Below, in pieces: positions 45,905-55,000 of a stretch of DNA of 64,000 nt (its first letter is position 1; each line of letters starts with the position of its first letter). Location: contig LR698958.1 in the NCBI GenBank assembly GCA_902381685.1, positions 1,932,833 to 1,996,832 of the forward strand. The letters run 5' to 3'. The notes under the pieces are model-generated. The model saw nothing but the letters and a program-made list of their open reading frames with translations. It was not told where the DNA came from and did not search any database. A program made the position numbers and the translations under genes. Origin of the DNA: Lachnospiraceae bacterium (lineage in GTDB: Bacteria > Bacillota > Clostridia > Lachnospirales > Lachnospiraceae).

Positions 45905-46111
45905 TTATTTAATCAAGAAATCGACTCCGTATTTTACGATTACATCAATTACTGAAATTAATGCTGCCAACAATACCGAAACGGCAACAACCGCTGTTGT
46001 CTCTTTTGCAAGTGTTTTTTTGTCTGGCCAAATAATTTTCTTAAATTCCGCTTTAAGACCTTTGAACCAGCTCTTCTTCTGAGCCTTTTCTTTACTAGAC
46101 TTTTCGCCCAT
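45905..46111 (-). CDS. secE: Preprotein translocase subunit SecE
   Basis: A 68-residue single-span protein with the SecE motif FKGLKAEFKKIIWPDKKTLA followed by one membrane helix. ATG 46111 has AAAGGA nine bases upstream; the GTG at 46129 would place that site inside the gene. Small stabilising subunit of SecYEG. It lies 24 bases after rpmG. Confidence 0.95.
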   Translation of the reverse strand: MGEKSSKEKAQKKSWFKGLKAEFKKIIWPDKKTLAKETTAVVAVSVLLAALISVIDVIVKYGVDFLIK

Positions 46112-46135
46112 ACTGTCACGTCCTTTCACAAACGA

Positions 46136-46285
46136 TTATTTCGTTTCTTTGTGTAATGTGTGTGTTCTACAGAACTTGCAGTATTTCTTTGTTTCCATAC
46201 GATCAGGATGTGTTTTCTTATCCTTTGTCATATTGTAGTTACGTTGTTTACATTCTGTACATGCCAATGTTATTCTTGTGCGCAC
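46136..46285 (-). CDS. rpmG: 50S ribosomal protein L33
   Basis: A 49-residue L33 with a GTG start (46285-46283) and GAGGTGG upstream: (V)[20 protein letters not shown], then [17 protein letters not shown]. Both CxxC pairs are present, so this is the zinc-binding form. First gene of the rpmG-secE-nusG-rplK-rplA run. Confidence 0.95.
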   Translation of the reverse strand: MRTRITLACTECKQRNYNMTKDKKTHPDRMETKKYCKFCRTHTLHKETK

Positions 46286-46389
46286 AACTTCCACCTCGCT
46301 TTTTATATTCTTGTTTCATAGTTACTGGTAGTTTGCGAGACTACCTAATTTTAGGCATAAAAAAAAGACCTACTTCCATTCGCCTGTTT

Positions 46390-46418
46390 AGTTTATCACA
46401 CAGACGAATGCTCGTCAA
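46390..46418 (-). promoter_or_regulatory. Promoter of rpmG-secE-nusG-rplKA
   Basis: Minus strand TTGACG (46418-46413), 17-bp spacer, TAAACT (46395-46390). An 11-bp inverted repeat overlaps it (CATTCGTCTGT / ACAGGCGAATG) and is followed by TTTTTTTT (46363-46370). The same DNA may therefore also terminate incoming minus-strand transcripts. The roughly 95-base leader contains a small GGTAG/CTACC hairpin. Confidence 0.6.
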
Positions 46419-46450
46419 GTCTTATTCTTTGTTTTTCATAGGCATATCCC

Positions 46451-46819
46451 CTATATTTTTTCTTTTTTTGTCTGAATTTTTGTAAAGAAATAAATATATT
46501 TAAAACCGATTAAAATAAGGATAAAAATTCTCCCATATATATTCTGCATCATTATCATGGCGATAATAAGCATAAAAGATGCAGGAAGTAAAACACACCA
46601 CTTTGTTTTCAATGTCATGCTTCTGTCTTTTACAAAACTATCCAAATGTTTCTTATACAATTGTGTTCCCGTAAACCAATTATGAAAACGTTTAGAACCT
46701 TTTGCAAAACAAAAAGATGACACGAGAAGAAATGGCGTTGTCGGTAAAACCGGAAGAATAACGCCCAAACCGCCGATTGCCATTGTTACAAAACCGATAG
46801 TAATCCAAATAATTTTCAT
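46451..46819 (-). CDS. YbaN family (DUF454) inner-membrane protein
   Basis: A 122-residue membrane protein. The N-terminal helix and motif GLGVILPVLPTTPFLLVSSF, FAKGSKRFHNWF and the C-terminal double hydrophobic segment identify DUF454/YbaN. Function unknown. Its promoter -10 is covered by a DtxR-type operator identical in pattern to those at feoA/feoB, so it is probably an iron-starvation-induced gene. ATG 46819 has GGGGAGG upstream. Confidence 0.85.
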   Translation of the reverse strand: MKIIWITIGFVTMAIGGLGVILPVLPTTPFLLVSSFCFAKGSKRFHNWFTGTQLYKKHLDSFVKDRSMTLKTKWCVLLPASFMLIIAMIMMQNIYGRIFILILIGFKYIYFFTKIQTKKEKI

Positions 46820-46853
46820 TTCTGCCTCCCCGAGTAACTCTTGACTATTTTTT

Positions 46854-46869
46854 ATTAGTTTATTCTAAC
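46854..46869. promoter_or_regulatory. DtxR-type operator at the DUF454 promoter
   Basis: ATTAGTTTATTCTAAC, matching RTTAG-N6-CTAAC. The minus-strand -10 TAGAAT (46867-46862) lies inside it, exactly as at feoA. Confidence 0.7.
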
Positions 46870-46890
46870 TCAAGGTGCATCACCTGTCAA
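46862..46890 (-). promoter_or_regulatory. Sigma-A promoter of the DUF454 gene
   Basis: Minus strand TTGACA (46890-46885), 17-bp spacer, TAGAAT (46867-46862). Confidence 0.75.
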
Positions 46891-46911
46891 CAAAAAATTC
46901 AGAACTCCTTG

Positions 46912-46940
46912 TTTACTTTCCATTCTATTAGACTTATAAT
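46912..46940 (+). promoter_or_regulatory. Promoter of the phospholipase D-like gene
   Basis: TTTACT (46912-46917), 17-bp spacer, TATAAT (46935-46940). Confidence 0.65.
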
Positions 46941-46987
46941 GTTCTAATCACTTAAAATTGGGAATACAAAGGAGAATGAATATATTT

Positions 46988-48412
46988 ATGGAAGAAAAAA
47001 ATTTTATGCTATTTAAACATTTGTCTATCGGAAAAATTTTGTTGTTTTTATTTCTTATTTATGTTGCACTTTTAGTCGTCCCTTACATTTCACACAAAAA
47101 AGTTCCCACTTCTTATCGCGAGAATTTCAACCCAAATTCCTTTTACAGTGATATCACGGGAAACGAACGGGTTGCTTACATCAACGATAATAATGATGCT
47201 CTTCTCTACCGACTTCATATGATTGAAAATGCAAAAGAAGAAATCATTTTATCTACTTTTGACTTCAACCCTTCCCAATCCGGAAAAAATGTCATGGCTG
47301 CACTTATTCAGGCATCAAAACGCGGTGTTTCCGTTAAGGTAATCGTTGACGGCTGTCATGGTTTCATCGATATGTATGGAAATGACTATTTTCAGGCGCT
47401 TGCCTCTTACCCAAACATTTCCGTTCGCATTTATAACACAATCAATCTATTGAAGCCATACGACATACAGGCACGGCTTCATGACAAATATGTAATTGTT
47501 GATAACAAAATGTATCTGCTCGGTGGACGAAATACAACAAACTTATTTTTAGGAGATTACTCCTCTTCAAAAAACATTGACCGCGAACTGTTCGTCTACA
47601 ATACAAAGGAAGATAAAAATTCTTCTCTTTCCCAGTTACGCACTTATTTCGAGAGTGTATGGGTATTGCCGGACAGCAAAGATTACCTTTGTCAGAAAGA
47701 AACTGACAATGTAATAAAAGCAAAAAATGTTTTGGAAGACAGATATAATTATTTACGAAAAACTTATGAAAAAGCATATTGTGAGTGGGACTTTGAAGAA
47801 TTGACTATGCCTACTAATAAAATCACTCTTCTAAGCAATCCAATTGAAACAGAGAACAAAGAACCTCTTCTTTGGTATTCTTTACAACAATTAATGCTTG
47901 AATCAAAAAATGTTACGATTTATACTCCGTACATTATTTGCGGAAAAGAAATGTATCAAGGGCTTGAAGATTTAAAAGCCAAAAATATTCCCGTGGAAAT
48001 CATCACAAACGATGTCGCAAGTGGTGCAAACCCTTGGGGCTGTACGGACTACCTAAATCAAAAAGAAAAAATTTGGAAAACGGGAGTGAAAGTTTATGAA
48101 TTTATGGGCGAATATTCCTGTCATACGAAAGTGCTTTTGCTTGATGACCGCATGAGTATTGTCGGTTCATATAATTTTGATATGCGAAGCACTTATCAGG
48201 ATACAGAATTGATGCTCGCTGTTGATTCTCCTGAATTAAATGCAATTATCCGAAAGGAAGCTGAGAGAGATAAGACTTACAGTAAAACAATGGGAGATGA
48301 CGGCAAATATATTTATGGCGATAATTATAAGAAAAAAGATTTAGGAATTGGAAAGAAAATTTTCTATGGGGTACTTAGAATTGTAGTTCTGCCAATAAGA
48401 AGATTTTTGTAG
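46988..48412 (+). CDS. Phospholipase D/cardiolipin synthase-like membrane protein
   Basis: About 474 residues. An N-terminal membrane helix (ILLFLFLIYVALLVVPYI) precedes two PLD domains with complete HKD motifs: ARLHDKYVIVDNKMYLLGG and YSCHTKVLLLDDRMSIVGSYN (His-x-Lys-x4-Asp in both). It should be active in phosphatidyl transfer or hydrolysis. The single N-terminal helix and longer C-terminus differ from classical Cls, so I do not assign cls. The frame opens at 46958; ATG 46988 was chosen with AAAGGAG 13 bases upstream, slightly far, and 46976 is too close to that site. Divergent from DUF454. Confidence 0.8.
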   Translation: MEEKNFMLFKHLSIGKILLFLFLIYVALLVVPYISHKKVPTSYRENFNPNSFYSDITGNERVAYINDNNDALLYRLHMIENAKEEIILSTFDFNPSQSGKNVMAALIQASKRGVSVKVIVDGCHGFIDMYGNDYFQALASYPNISVRIYNTINLLKPYDIQARLHDKYVIVDNKMYLLGGRNTTNLFLGDYSSSKNIDRELFVYNTKEDKNSSLSQLRTYFESVWVLPDSKDYLCQKETDNVIKAKNVLEDRYNYLRKTYEKAYCEWDFEELTMPTNKITLLSNPIETENKEPLLWYSLQQLMLESKNVTIYTPYIICGKEMYQGLEDLKAKNIPVEIITNDVASGANPWGCTDYLNQKEKIWKTGVKVYEFMGEYSCHTKVLLLDDRMSIVGSYNFDMRSTYQDTELMLAVDSPELNAIIRKEAERDKTYSKTMGDDGKYIYGDNYKKKDLGIGKKIFYGVLRIVVLPIRRFL

Positions 48413-48417
48413 AAACT

Positions 48418-48464
48418 GTGAAAGGGGACGTAGTAAAATCAGATTTTACTACGTCCCCTTTCAC
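48418..48464. repeat. Palindromic hairpin, GGACGTAGT family (copy B)
   Basis: A 23-bp perfect palindrome (GTGAAAGGGGACGTAGTAAA... and complement), 6 bases after the phospholipase gene. Its left flank AAACTGTGAAAGGGGACGTA is identical to copy A at 43991. Confidence 0.85.
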
Positions 48465-48703
48465 GATTACCCCCGTCCCTTTTCTAAAAATCCCCCGTCC
48501 CTTTTTAACTATAAATCTATAAATCTATATATCTTCTTCTCCAACCACACAAAAACCTTGGAATATGCTTTAAATCAGAAGAAATTATTCAAGTTATTTA
48601 TGTTATTTTTAAGCAGAACGGAAAACCTACAGTTTTACAGGCTTTTCCCACTTAATCTAGAAAAGGGACAGGGCTTCCAGAGATTAGGGACACGGTAAAT
48701 TGT
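48465..48703. other. Intergenic degenerate repeat region
   Basis: No gene is visible. It contains CCCCCGTCCCTTTTC and CCCCCGTCCCTTTTT in tandem near 48471-48515, and an AAAAGGGACAGGG segment near 48660, so short GGGAC/GTCCC motifs in both directions bracket an AT-rich core. It looks like debris of the same repeat family that forms the flanking hairpins. Confidence 0.5.
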
Positions 48704-48746
48704 AATTGGGGACGTAGTGATTTATAAAATCACTACGTCCCCAATT
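48704..48746 (-). terminator. Hairpin of the GGACGTAGT family (copy C), terminator of the GH51-like gene
   Basis: A 20-bp perfect stem (AATTGGGGACGTAGTGATTT / complement) with a 3-base loop, directly after the stop of the GH51-like gene. Confidence 0.8.
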
Positions 48747-48748
48747 AA

Positions 48749-51700
48749 TTATTTCCTCTTCTTAAGTAGAAGTGCTATAACTGCTCCTGCTCCCGCAATT
48801 GTTACTGCAAACGGAAGAATCGGTGCTTCATCTCCTGTTTTCACAGGTTTATTAGTTGTATCTGGTTTTGTATTCGGTTTGTTGCTTGGTTTTTGCTGAG
48901 GTTTACCATCCGGTTTATCATCTGGTTTATTATCCGGTTTGTTATCAGGATCATTATTCGGTTTTTCCGGTTTGCGTTTCAAGTTTTTAATGGCTGTTTC
49001 AATTGCTTCTGCCATTTTATCTACTTCTGCCTGTTTTGTAATATCTAAATCACGGACAACCGCTTTAATCGCTTTTTCCACCTCGCTGAAATCAACATAC
49101 TCATCTTTATTCAAAGCATCCGCTTTGCTGATTGCTTCATCTACCTTTGTATAATCTGCTTTTTTCAAAACAAGTTTATTCTGAGCATCTGTTAATTCTT
49201 TAAGAACTTCAGCAACTTCTGTCTGAGTAGCAAACATATCATTTAAAATAGTTTCTGCTTTATTTAAAGTTTCTTCGATAGATTCAAAATTAGTATAGTT
49301 ATTTTTATTCAGACCATTAATTTCATCAACTTTATTCTGTAAATTTGTTTTATCTACATTGTTACAAATTTTTGCTACAACAAATGAATGTTTTGGTAAC
49401 GTAATACTCTGGTTTTCTTCCAATACCATTTCTGTTTTGTTAATTTTTACATTGTCTGGTTTTTCCAATGAATTTTCGTCTGTAATTGTTTTTGAACTTA
49501 ATGTCTGTAACTCAACTTTACGTCCTGTTAAGTCGTAGTTCGGTATATTTAAAGTAACTTTTCTGTCATTTTGACGGTCAACGTTTACCATAGCCACATA
49601 AACATTTCCAGAAGCGTCTTTACTTGCAAGAGCAGATAAAGTTTTTACTCCATTGTTCATTGTTGGCACACGATTAAACTGAGCATCTACGATGTTTTCT
49701 CCAAATCCTGCATTTAACATTTCAAATACATGAGCCGATGGTGTAGAGAAGAACTTAAATTCTCCTTCTCCTGTTTTTGTATCTGCCCCTTTCTGAGGAA
49801 CAACCTGAATAACAGCCTGCTGTGTTGGTCCAAGTGAATCTCCACCATCACTGTACCAGTCTGACAGACAATGTTTCTGGATGTAAGGGCTTCCTAAACG
49901 CACATATTCCATCAATACTTTTGCAATGTATACGGCATGAGTTTGTGAACGAACTTGAAGTTGTCTATTGTTATAAATACCATATTCACTAATAACAGGT
50001 ACTTTTCCTTTTGGCATTAAATTCGCAAATTTCTTCACATGGTCTACACCTTTTGTTTCTGCCTTTTTCATCGCTTCATCATAGAATGCTTCAGGAGTCC
50101 CTGTTGCCCCAACCGTACCTGAGTATGGATGAATTGTCATTCCGTCATACCAATCATTTGCATTTAAATTATTCATACGAGTAATAAATCCTTCAGATTC
50201 AAAACTTGTATAAACTTTTGCCTCGTGTGATGTACCTTCGATTTCATTGATTTTATCTGTTGTATTTTTAATTGCCTTTGATACATCAAGGAATCCATCT
50301 CTTTTCACGCTATATGTAGCATATACATTCTGGTTTGCATCCGGAATTTTACCGTGTTTTCCATCACCGAAGTGAATTGCTCCTGTACTGTAATCAACAA
50401 CACAGTGTTTATCATTTGCTCCTGAATTTGCAAAAGAATCTACAACTTTCCATGGTTGTAAATTTCCATCCACACCTACAAAAACTTCCACTCCATCATT
50501 AACTGCTCTAAATTCAGGGTCAGCAACAATTTTGCCGTTTTCCATTTTTCCAGGGTTTCCATTTGCATATCTTAAATATCTAACTAAATTCGGCTTTCCA
50601 TTTGTTTTTGATGCCTCTTTATTCCAGTTTTCTTCATCAACAGCGTATCTCTGTATGAATTTAGCAACTCCGCCTTCTGTGTAGGCTTTCTCTGCGCCAC
50701 CTTCCACATATTCTGTCCAGTAACCCTGTGAACTTGTTCCATCAGCAGCTTTTCCAAATGCCTGCTGCATTTCGTTTCCGATTTCAAAATAACGTACATT
50801 GTACGGTTTCTCATGTCCGTTATTCGCACGAACCTGCGCCCAGTCGATACCACCATTTGGGTTTGTTCCTACTTTAGCGTTTAAGTATTCTACCAAATCA
50901 GCTGCATCCATTTTACTTCCACGGCCTAAACTGTATACATATACAATTTCTGAATCTACGTCATCTGCAAAGTCTGCAATTTCTTTAATTCCAAAGTTCG
51001 GTTCAATACCACCTTGATTACGATTATTGTAAAATCCATGAATCTGTTTTTTACGATTTTCTTTTGGACCTAAAGTTGTTTTCCAGTTGAATAAGTTTGA
51101 AATCGTTCCTCCCGGATAACGAATTGAACCAAATCCTGCATTTTCATATAACTCTTTGAAATCCTCTTTAACTTTCATTGCCTTAGAGTCAAATGTTCCA
51201 TATCCGTTGAAAGCGTAACGGTGGTTAATACCAAAAATAGATTCCGGCTCAATTGTACGATTTACTTCATCTAAGTTTAATGTTAAACTTACTCGATTTA
51301 ATTCTTCTGCCTTTTCATTGTATAACGCCTTTGCTTCCTCATCAGTTAAGACTTTATTGTATACACAAAATTCGTCTACATCTCCACGCATTGGATGTGG
51401 ATCTGTACTTCCCGATGTTTTATGTGCTCCTAATCGCAACGCAAGTTTTTCATTTATTACATTGCTTCCTAAATCCTGTTCACTGTCTTTCTCACCGTTA
51501 ATATAATATTTAACTTTTTTTGCATTCTGATCAAATGTTACAGTAATATGCTGCCACTGTCCCTTTGCCACAGTTTTTGTAGATGCAACATCCTGGCCGT
51601 TAAGATATGTATTATATTTTCCATCACCCTTAAGAGTTAATATAGAACGCCCCTCTCCTTCGTGCTGCAATAATACAGTAGGTTTATTCCCCTCATTTGC

Positions 51701-52045
51701 TACAACAGATGTATCATAACGATACCACATAGAGAAAGATGTTGAACCGCTTCCCGTATTAATATAATCATTTAATCTCAAATAATTATCTGTTCCGGCT
51801 CCGAAACGAAGAACCTTTCCGAAAACTGCATCTCCACTTTCTACTATTTCCACTTTTCCATGTAATGTTGCAGTTGTCTTATCTCCTTCGCTACTTTTCA
51901 GTGAGTCAAAGTTCCAATAATCTTTTAATCCATTTGTCAAATCCATTCTTTCAGGATTTTTTGCATATGCCGGCAATGCGCTTGGGATAATCATCCCAAA
52001 CGCAAGTGCTGAGCATAATAATGTTTTTAACGCTCTACTTTTCAT
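48749..52045 (-). CDS. Cell-surface GH51-like (clan GH-A) glycosidase with LamG domain
   Basis: A 1098-residue secreted enzyme: signal peptide (1-28), LamG/concanavalin domain (about 35-240), then an (alpha/beta)8 catalytic domain. The latter has RYPGGTISNLFNWKTTLGP (309 on), acid/base candidate Glu425 (RYFEIGNEM) and nucleophile candidate Glu687 (VPVISEYGIY), as in GH51/GH39-type enzymes. Residues about 515-590 form an extra beta module (see findings). A beta-sandwich (about 780-885), helical FIVAR-like repeats (about 890-1035) and a Lys/Pro/Asp linker follow, then the tail KPVKTGDEAPI, helix, KKRK. Best guess is alpha-L-arabinofuranosidase-type activity, but the true substrate could be a galactoside or another host glycan. 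It lies 14 bases after the GH20 gene and is co-transcribed with it. Confidence 0.75.
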   Translation of the reverse strand: MKSRALKTLLCSALAFGMIIPSALPAYAKNPERMDLTNGLKDYWNFDSLKSSEGDKTTATLHGKVEIVESGDAVFGKVLRFGAGTDNYLRLNDYINTGSGSTSFSMWYRYDTSVVANEGNKPTVLLQHEGEGRSILTLKGDGKYNTYLNGQDVASTKTVAKGQWQHITVTFDQNAKKVKYYINGEKDSEQDLGSNVINEKLALRLGAHKTSGSTDPHPMRGDVDEFCVYNKVLTDEEAKALYNEKAEELNRVSLTLNLDEVNRTIEPESIFGINHRYAFNGYGTFDSKAMKVKEDFKELYENAGFGSIRYPGGTISNLFNWKTTLGPKENRKKQIHGFYNNRNQGGIEPNFGIKEIADFADDVDSEIVYVYSLGRGSKMDAADLVEYLNAKVGTNPNGGIDWAQVRANNGHEKPYNVRYFEIGNEMQQAFGKAADGTSSQGYWTEYVEGGAEKAYTEGGVAKFIQRYAVDEENWNKEASKTNGKPNLVRYLRYANGNPGKMENGKIVADPEFRAVNDGVEVFVGVDGNLQPWKVVDSFANSGANDKHCVVDYSTGAIHFGDGKHGKIPDANQNVYATYSVKRDGFLDVSKAIKNTTDKINEIEGTSHEAKVYTSFESEGFITRMNNLNANDWYDGMTIHPYSGTVGATGTPEAFYDEAMKKAETKGVDHVKKFANLMPKGKVPVISEYGIYNNRQLQVRSQTHAVYIAKVLMEYVRLGSPYIQKHCLSDWYSDGGDSLGPTQQAVIQVVPQKGADTKTGEGEFKFFSTPSAHVFEMLNAGFGENIVDAQFNRVPTMNNGVKTLSALASKDASGNVYVAMVNVDRQNDRKVTLNIPNYDLTGRKVELQTLSSKTITDENSLEKPDNVKINKTEMVLEENQSITLPKHSFVVAKICNNVDKTNLQNKVDEINGLNKNNYTNFESIEETLNKAETILNDMFATQTEVAEVLKELTDAQNKLVLKKADYTKVDEAISKADALNKDEYVDFSEVEKAIKAVVRDLDITKQAEVDKMAEAIETAIKNLKRKPEKPNNDPDNKPDNKPDDKPDGKPQQKPSNKPNTKPDTTNKPVKTGDEAPILPFAVTIAGAGAVIALLLKKRK

Positions 52046-52059
52046 TTTTTCTCCTCAAA

Positions 52060-55000
52060 CTATCTTCTCTTCTTAAACAGAAGTGCTATTGCCGCTCCAA
52101 GTCCTGCAATTGTTGCTGTCAATGGTAGAATTGGCGCTTCATCTCCTGTTTTTACAGGTTTATTTGGTTTTGTATTCGGTTTCTGATTTGGTTTATTATC
52201 AGGTGTTTCCGGTTTTTGTGGTTCTTGTGGATCTTGTGGTTCTTCTGTATCTGCTTTTACAAGTTGAGCCTGTGCGTCTTTTAACGCATTTAATGCATCT
52301 GCAATTTCTTTTTCTGTTGCATTTTCATTAAGATATACTTCCTGTGCGTCTTTTAATGCATCTGCAAATACTTTCCAACTATCCGCTGTGTAGTCTTTTT
52401 CTTCCAGTTTTCCTGCTGCTGCTAAAGCATCACTTAAAGCATCTTTTGAAGGTTTTTCCGGTTTTTGTTCTTCTACCTTTTCAAAGTTTGCAGTTAAAAC
52501 CACTTTTTCTGTTACTTCAAATGTGTACGCTGCATCTGTGCTTACTTCCGCTCCGTTTACTGTCCAATTTACAAATTTGTATCCTTCTTTTGCTTCTGCT
52601 GTTACAGTTACATTTTCGCCTTTGTTAAATTCTCCGCCTCCGGAAACTGTTCCCATTGCTTCATCTGATGACTGTACTGTTACTGTATATTTTTCTACAG
52701 GATCAACAGGCGCATCTGTTTTTTCAAACTTTGCTGTCAAAGCAGTGTTTCCTGTTACTTTGAATGTATATTCTGCTGCATCAGAAACTTTTGCTCCTAA
52801 AGAATTGTACCATCCCGCAAATTCATATCCTGCATTTGCAATTGCTTTTACAGTTACATTTTCGCCTACCGCAACATCTTTACCGCCTTCTACTCTACCG
52901 CCTTCTTCTGCCTGTACAAATACAGTGTATGTTCTCTGTGGTGCATTTGCCATATCAAATTCTGATACAGTTACCCAACCATCACTTGACTGTGTTGCTA
53001 CAAATTTTACTGCAAATACTTCCTGTTCATCGAATGTAAACGTTTTCTTTGAAGCATCATTTGCAAATTTCTGATCTTTTGCAACTTCTTTCCATGCACC
53101 GTCAGCAGAATTTTTCACATATAATGACGCTCTTGTTACATATCCACTATTTGTATCTGTTCTCGGTGTGAATGAAAACTGATTAATTGTATATCCTTTA
53201 TGGAAATCAATTTCTGCCCAGATTTCATCTTTATTTCCTTTTTTACCGTCAATGTTTTCTACTTTATCTGCAACGCCTTTCCAGTTTGAGTGCCAGTGTG
53301 TATTTGCTTTTTTATCAAATGCCTTTGTGATTTCTCCTTCTTTATCGCCACCATTTAATGTTTCTGAGTTTGTCTTACCTGTCCATGCTGATTTGTTGTA
53401 CTCATCTTTTACTTCCGGCGCTGTTGTCACAACAACATTGTCGATTTCTGCTTCGATTGAATCAGATTTTGAACCGATTCTTTCCAATGGAAGCGCAAAT
53501 GTTGCATGAGAAATATTATCTTTCTTTACCATATTATTATGGAAGAATCTACCTTTTGCATCGCTGACAAATTGTCCGTCCACATACAATTTCGCACTCT
53601 GCTGGCGAACGACAATCTGAATGTTCACCTGTTTTCCAACAGGAAGTTCATAGTCAAAGTAGTAATCATATAATTCTCTTGTAAATCCAAGTTTTCCATT
53701 GTTCATCACACGAATATCATGTGTTCCGTATGGCGCTGTTTCTTCAAAAATAATATCGCCCGGTTTTGAAGGTTTATCTAATTTGATGTCAAATGAAAGT
53801 GCATTTCCATTTCCCAACTGTTCAATAGGAGATGTTACATAACTTTCTTTATCTTTCAAATGTAGTGCTCCGTCTTTTACTTCCGCATTTTTACCATTTT
53901 CAAGGTTACGTTTGTTTTCAGAAGAGTCATTTAAATTTCCTTCAAATTTATACTCTGCATAATTATCGCCTTTTTTATCTTCCTGATAATATGGATTTGT
54001 ATTAGGACCTGTTCCTTTATCCTGAGCAAGTTTTGCTAATTTATCGGCAGTTCCCTTTTCTTTACCTGTTGCTGCCCATGTTTTTTCTGCATAGAATGGT
54101 AAAGCGTCAAAGAATCTCCAGTATAAATCTGACTCTGTCAAACCTGAAGCATTCTTATCAATGTTATCACTCCAAATTGCAAATACCGCTCCTAACATCT
54201 GGTCATCCCCTGAAGGAACAGACTGATAACCGTTACGTTTTGTTTTTACTTTGCTCGCTTCAAAACTGTCAAAAACTCTGTTTACATTTAGTAAGTCACC
54301 GTAAGCATCTTTTCTAGTCTTACTTCCGTCCGGAACCATATAACCATAGTTATCAATTGTATTAATTAATTTATATCCCATGTTATACATTTCAATTCCG
54401 TCCGCCCAATCACTAGACCAAAGATTCATCTCAACATTTTCAATTGCTTCCTGTTTAATCGGTGTTATAGGATTGTCTTTAATCCATGTCAAACCTCCCC
54501 ACATACGAACCGGATTCGTTTCTTTCACATGAGGAACCAATTTGTTTACAAAGTCACGGTAAGATTTATAATTGTATAAAAACTCATCTGCACCGATATG
54601 TACTGTTGTATCTTTATCAAATGTCGGATTTGCCCCTTTTGTATAATCATCAAAAATTTCTTCAATTTTATCTATTGCTTTTTGATTTGTTAAATCAAAA
54701 TGGTCAACTAACGGACGGTTAGCATTTAATGAAGAAACTTGATTTTTTACCATTAATTCAGGCCAAACTTTTGTAAATGATGTTGCATGAGCAGGTACGT
54801 CAATCTCTGGAACAACTTTCATTCCCAACTCACGTTCTTCCTGAATAAATTTCTTAAACTCTCTCTTAGAAATAGAATAATCTTTCGCTGTAGGAGATTC
54901 TCCTTTATCATTTGTTAAACTTGATTCCAAACGGAATGCTTCATACGCCTTAAACGCTTCATTTTCCTTATTATGTTTACCATAATTTTCTAAGAAAATA

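Noticed and set aside
43991..48746. Dispersed palindromes considered as a CRISPR array or insertion-sequence ends
   Set aside because: Spacing is kilobases and irregular, with no transposase or direct target duplications visible; kept instead as a hairpin repeat family.
48840..48970. Repeated GGTTTATCATCTGGTTTATC pattern
   Set aside because: It is the coding sequence of the Lys-Pro-Asp wall-spanning linker of the GH51-like protein, not an independent repeat element.
52083..52628. Leucine-rich + strand open frames opposite the GH20 gene
   Set aside because: They are antisense shadows of the Lys/Glu-rich FIVAR and linker codons, with no ribosome sites or promoters.
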